Source: an uncultured Myxococcales bacterium (GTDB taxonomy: Bacteria > Myxococcota_A > UBA9042). From it: a DNA stretch of 64,000 nt. Positions within the stretch are counted from its first letter, which is position 1; each line of letters begins with the position of its first letter. This document shows positions 63,377-64,000 of this stretch, in pieces. The notes below the pieces were generated by a model. The model was given only the letters and a program-made list of their open reading frames with translations, was not told where the DNA came from and searched no databases. The translations under genes and the position numbers were made by a program. Where the stretch lies: positions 42,159-106,158 of the forward strand of contig CAIYWC010000064.1 in assembly GCA_903929795.1 (NCBI GenBank), written 5' to 3'.

Positions 63377-64000
63377 GACCGGATTTCCTCCTCGGTGAAC
63401 TTGGCGACGTGGTAGCGCCAGACCCGGCAGTGCTCGACCGGCGTGTCAGCCGGTACTCCGGCCTTGGCGCGCAAAAACGTGAGGAATTGCCTCGGGTCAG
63501 GCACGTCATCCCAAACCTGCGGCAAGAAGGTGCCGCGCCGACCATGGGCCTCCAGGATTAGCCCGTCGACGCCCGGTTGCAGCTGCGCCAGCAGGTCCGC
63601 CTCGGAAGTGAAAACCATCGGCTGCGGCGCCGAAAGCACTGAAACTTCAACCGAAATGTGCGGCCAGTCAGTCTGATCGACCGGCAAAAAGCGCGGATCG
63701 TCAAATGCCGCGTGGAGCGCGTTGGCCAGCAGATCCTGACCGAGCGGCCAACGCGCTTCCAAGGTGCCGACGCAACCGCGCAGATCGCCGTGCTGTTTGA
63801 GCGTCACGAACGTCGCACCGACGGCCTGTAGCCACCAGCGCGACGTCCGGGGCGGCGGACCCACCTCCAGCCGGTGCGCGATCGCCTGGCGCGCCAGCGA
63901 CACAAGAAGCCTTCCGCCAGAATTGCCGGTAATTTCAGGATCTTCCAGTGCGAATGCCCCATAGCCCACGACGCGCGCGCGATCGCCCGACGTGTCGCCC
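63373..64000 (-). CDS. AmmeMemoRadiSam Memo-AMMECR1 fusion protein (5' end outside window)
   Basis: The AMMECR1 domain is complete: DLRGCVGTLEARWPLG, DPRFLPVDQTDWP and FLPQVWDDVP. The frame is open to the window edge with codons for GDTSGDRARVVGYGAFALE, which is how the C-terminus of a Memo (AmrB) domain ends. So the gene continues outside and encodes an AmrB-AmrA fusion, not a stand-alone AMMECR1 starting at 63969. The AMMECR1 fold holds a conserved Cys (RGCVG). It overlaps amrS by 4 bp. Confidence 0.85.
   Translation of the reverse strand, partial: GDTSGDRARVVGYGAFALEDPEITGNSGGRLLVSLARQAIAHRLEVGPPPRTSRWWLQAVGATFVTLKQHGDLRGCVGTLEARWPLGQDLLANALHAAFDDPRFLPVDQTDWPHISVEVSVLSAPQPMVFTSEADLLAQLQPGVDGLILEAHGRRGTFLPQVWDDVPDPRQFLTFLRAKAGVPADTPVEHCRVWRYHVAKFTEEEIRS

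Noticed and set aside
63969..63969. AMMECR1 gene starting at a GTG at 63969
   Set aside because: The upstream codons to the window edge encode the end of a Memo domain in the same frame, so this is an internal position of a fusion.

Overview
The window is GC-rich and densely coded, with many 4-bp overlaps and several GTG or TTG starts. Two long secreted proteins are built from Cys-rich CDDGNxCT units. Lipoproteins have Asp/Ala/Pro-rich linkers after the lipobox. There is a myxobacterial-type disulfide repeat (CDDGNxxNGDGC). Together these suggest a Myxococcota-like (former Deltaproteobacteria) Gram-negative bacterium; this is inference from gene content, not a phylogeny. I saw no rRNA, tRNA, CRISPR array, insertion sequence or prophage.

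Layout. 1-2509 (minus): a truncated b-type cytochrome and a large membrane protein. 2662-3576: a formate/nitrite-type channel. 3573-9886 (minus): a tightly overlapping six-gene envelope-polysaccharide operon (DUF2334-type deacetylase, three glycosyltransferases, DegT aminotransferase, sugar-phosphate nucleotidyltransferase). 10135-13206: a Cys-rich lipoprotein zinc protease. 13365-16518: speD, an FtsB-like protein and a GAF-GAF histidine kinase. 16609-17381: a muramidase gene broken by one frameshift. 17620-22868: hemH, ung, an ATP-grasp enzyme, an acyl-CoA dehydrogenase and a small cytochrome c. 23154-27855: a complete MacAB-TolC-type efflux operon. 27868-33721: two lipoproteins (a pectin-acetylesterase-like hydrolase and a monoheme protein), rlmD with a HupE/UreJ-like gene, a small lipoprotein and nth. 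33829-39392: a porin with a Cys-rich N-terminus, a 1,312-residue PHP-domain lipoprotein and a 65-residue membrane protein. 39522-40469: a split YeeE/YedE transporter. 40732-46049: a glycosidase-like lipoprotein, a transporter-HEAT-cNMP fusion and a methyltransferase. 46298-51511: a giant Cys-repeat lipoprotein interrupted by one in-frame TGA. 51663-57000: a HAD phosphatase, a BamA-family protein, an M20 peptidase, a lipoprotein and hemF. 57053-64000: two membrane proteins fused to spermidine-synthase-like domains, then the AmmeMemoRadiSam pair, cut by the window edge.

Functionally the window mixes housekeeping (haem synthesis by hemF and hemH, DNA repair by ung and nth, 23S rRNA methylation by rlmD, polyamine by speD) with a heavy investment in the cell surface (polysaccharide, efflux, porins, lipoproteins, secreted Cys-rich proteins).

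The least ordinary signals are three. First, a dispersed intergenic repeat of about 120 nt occurs in five copies with a shared core (CCAGTCCGAAATGC) followed by a hairpin; two inverted copies bracket the giant Cys-repeat gene. Second, that gene carries a TGA exactly where the repeat demands a Cys codon. Third, the muramidase frameshift lies at a run of G residues.
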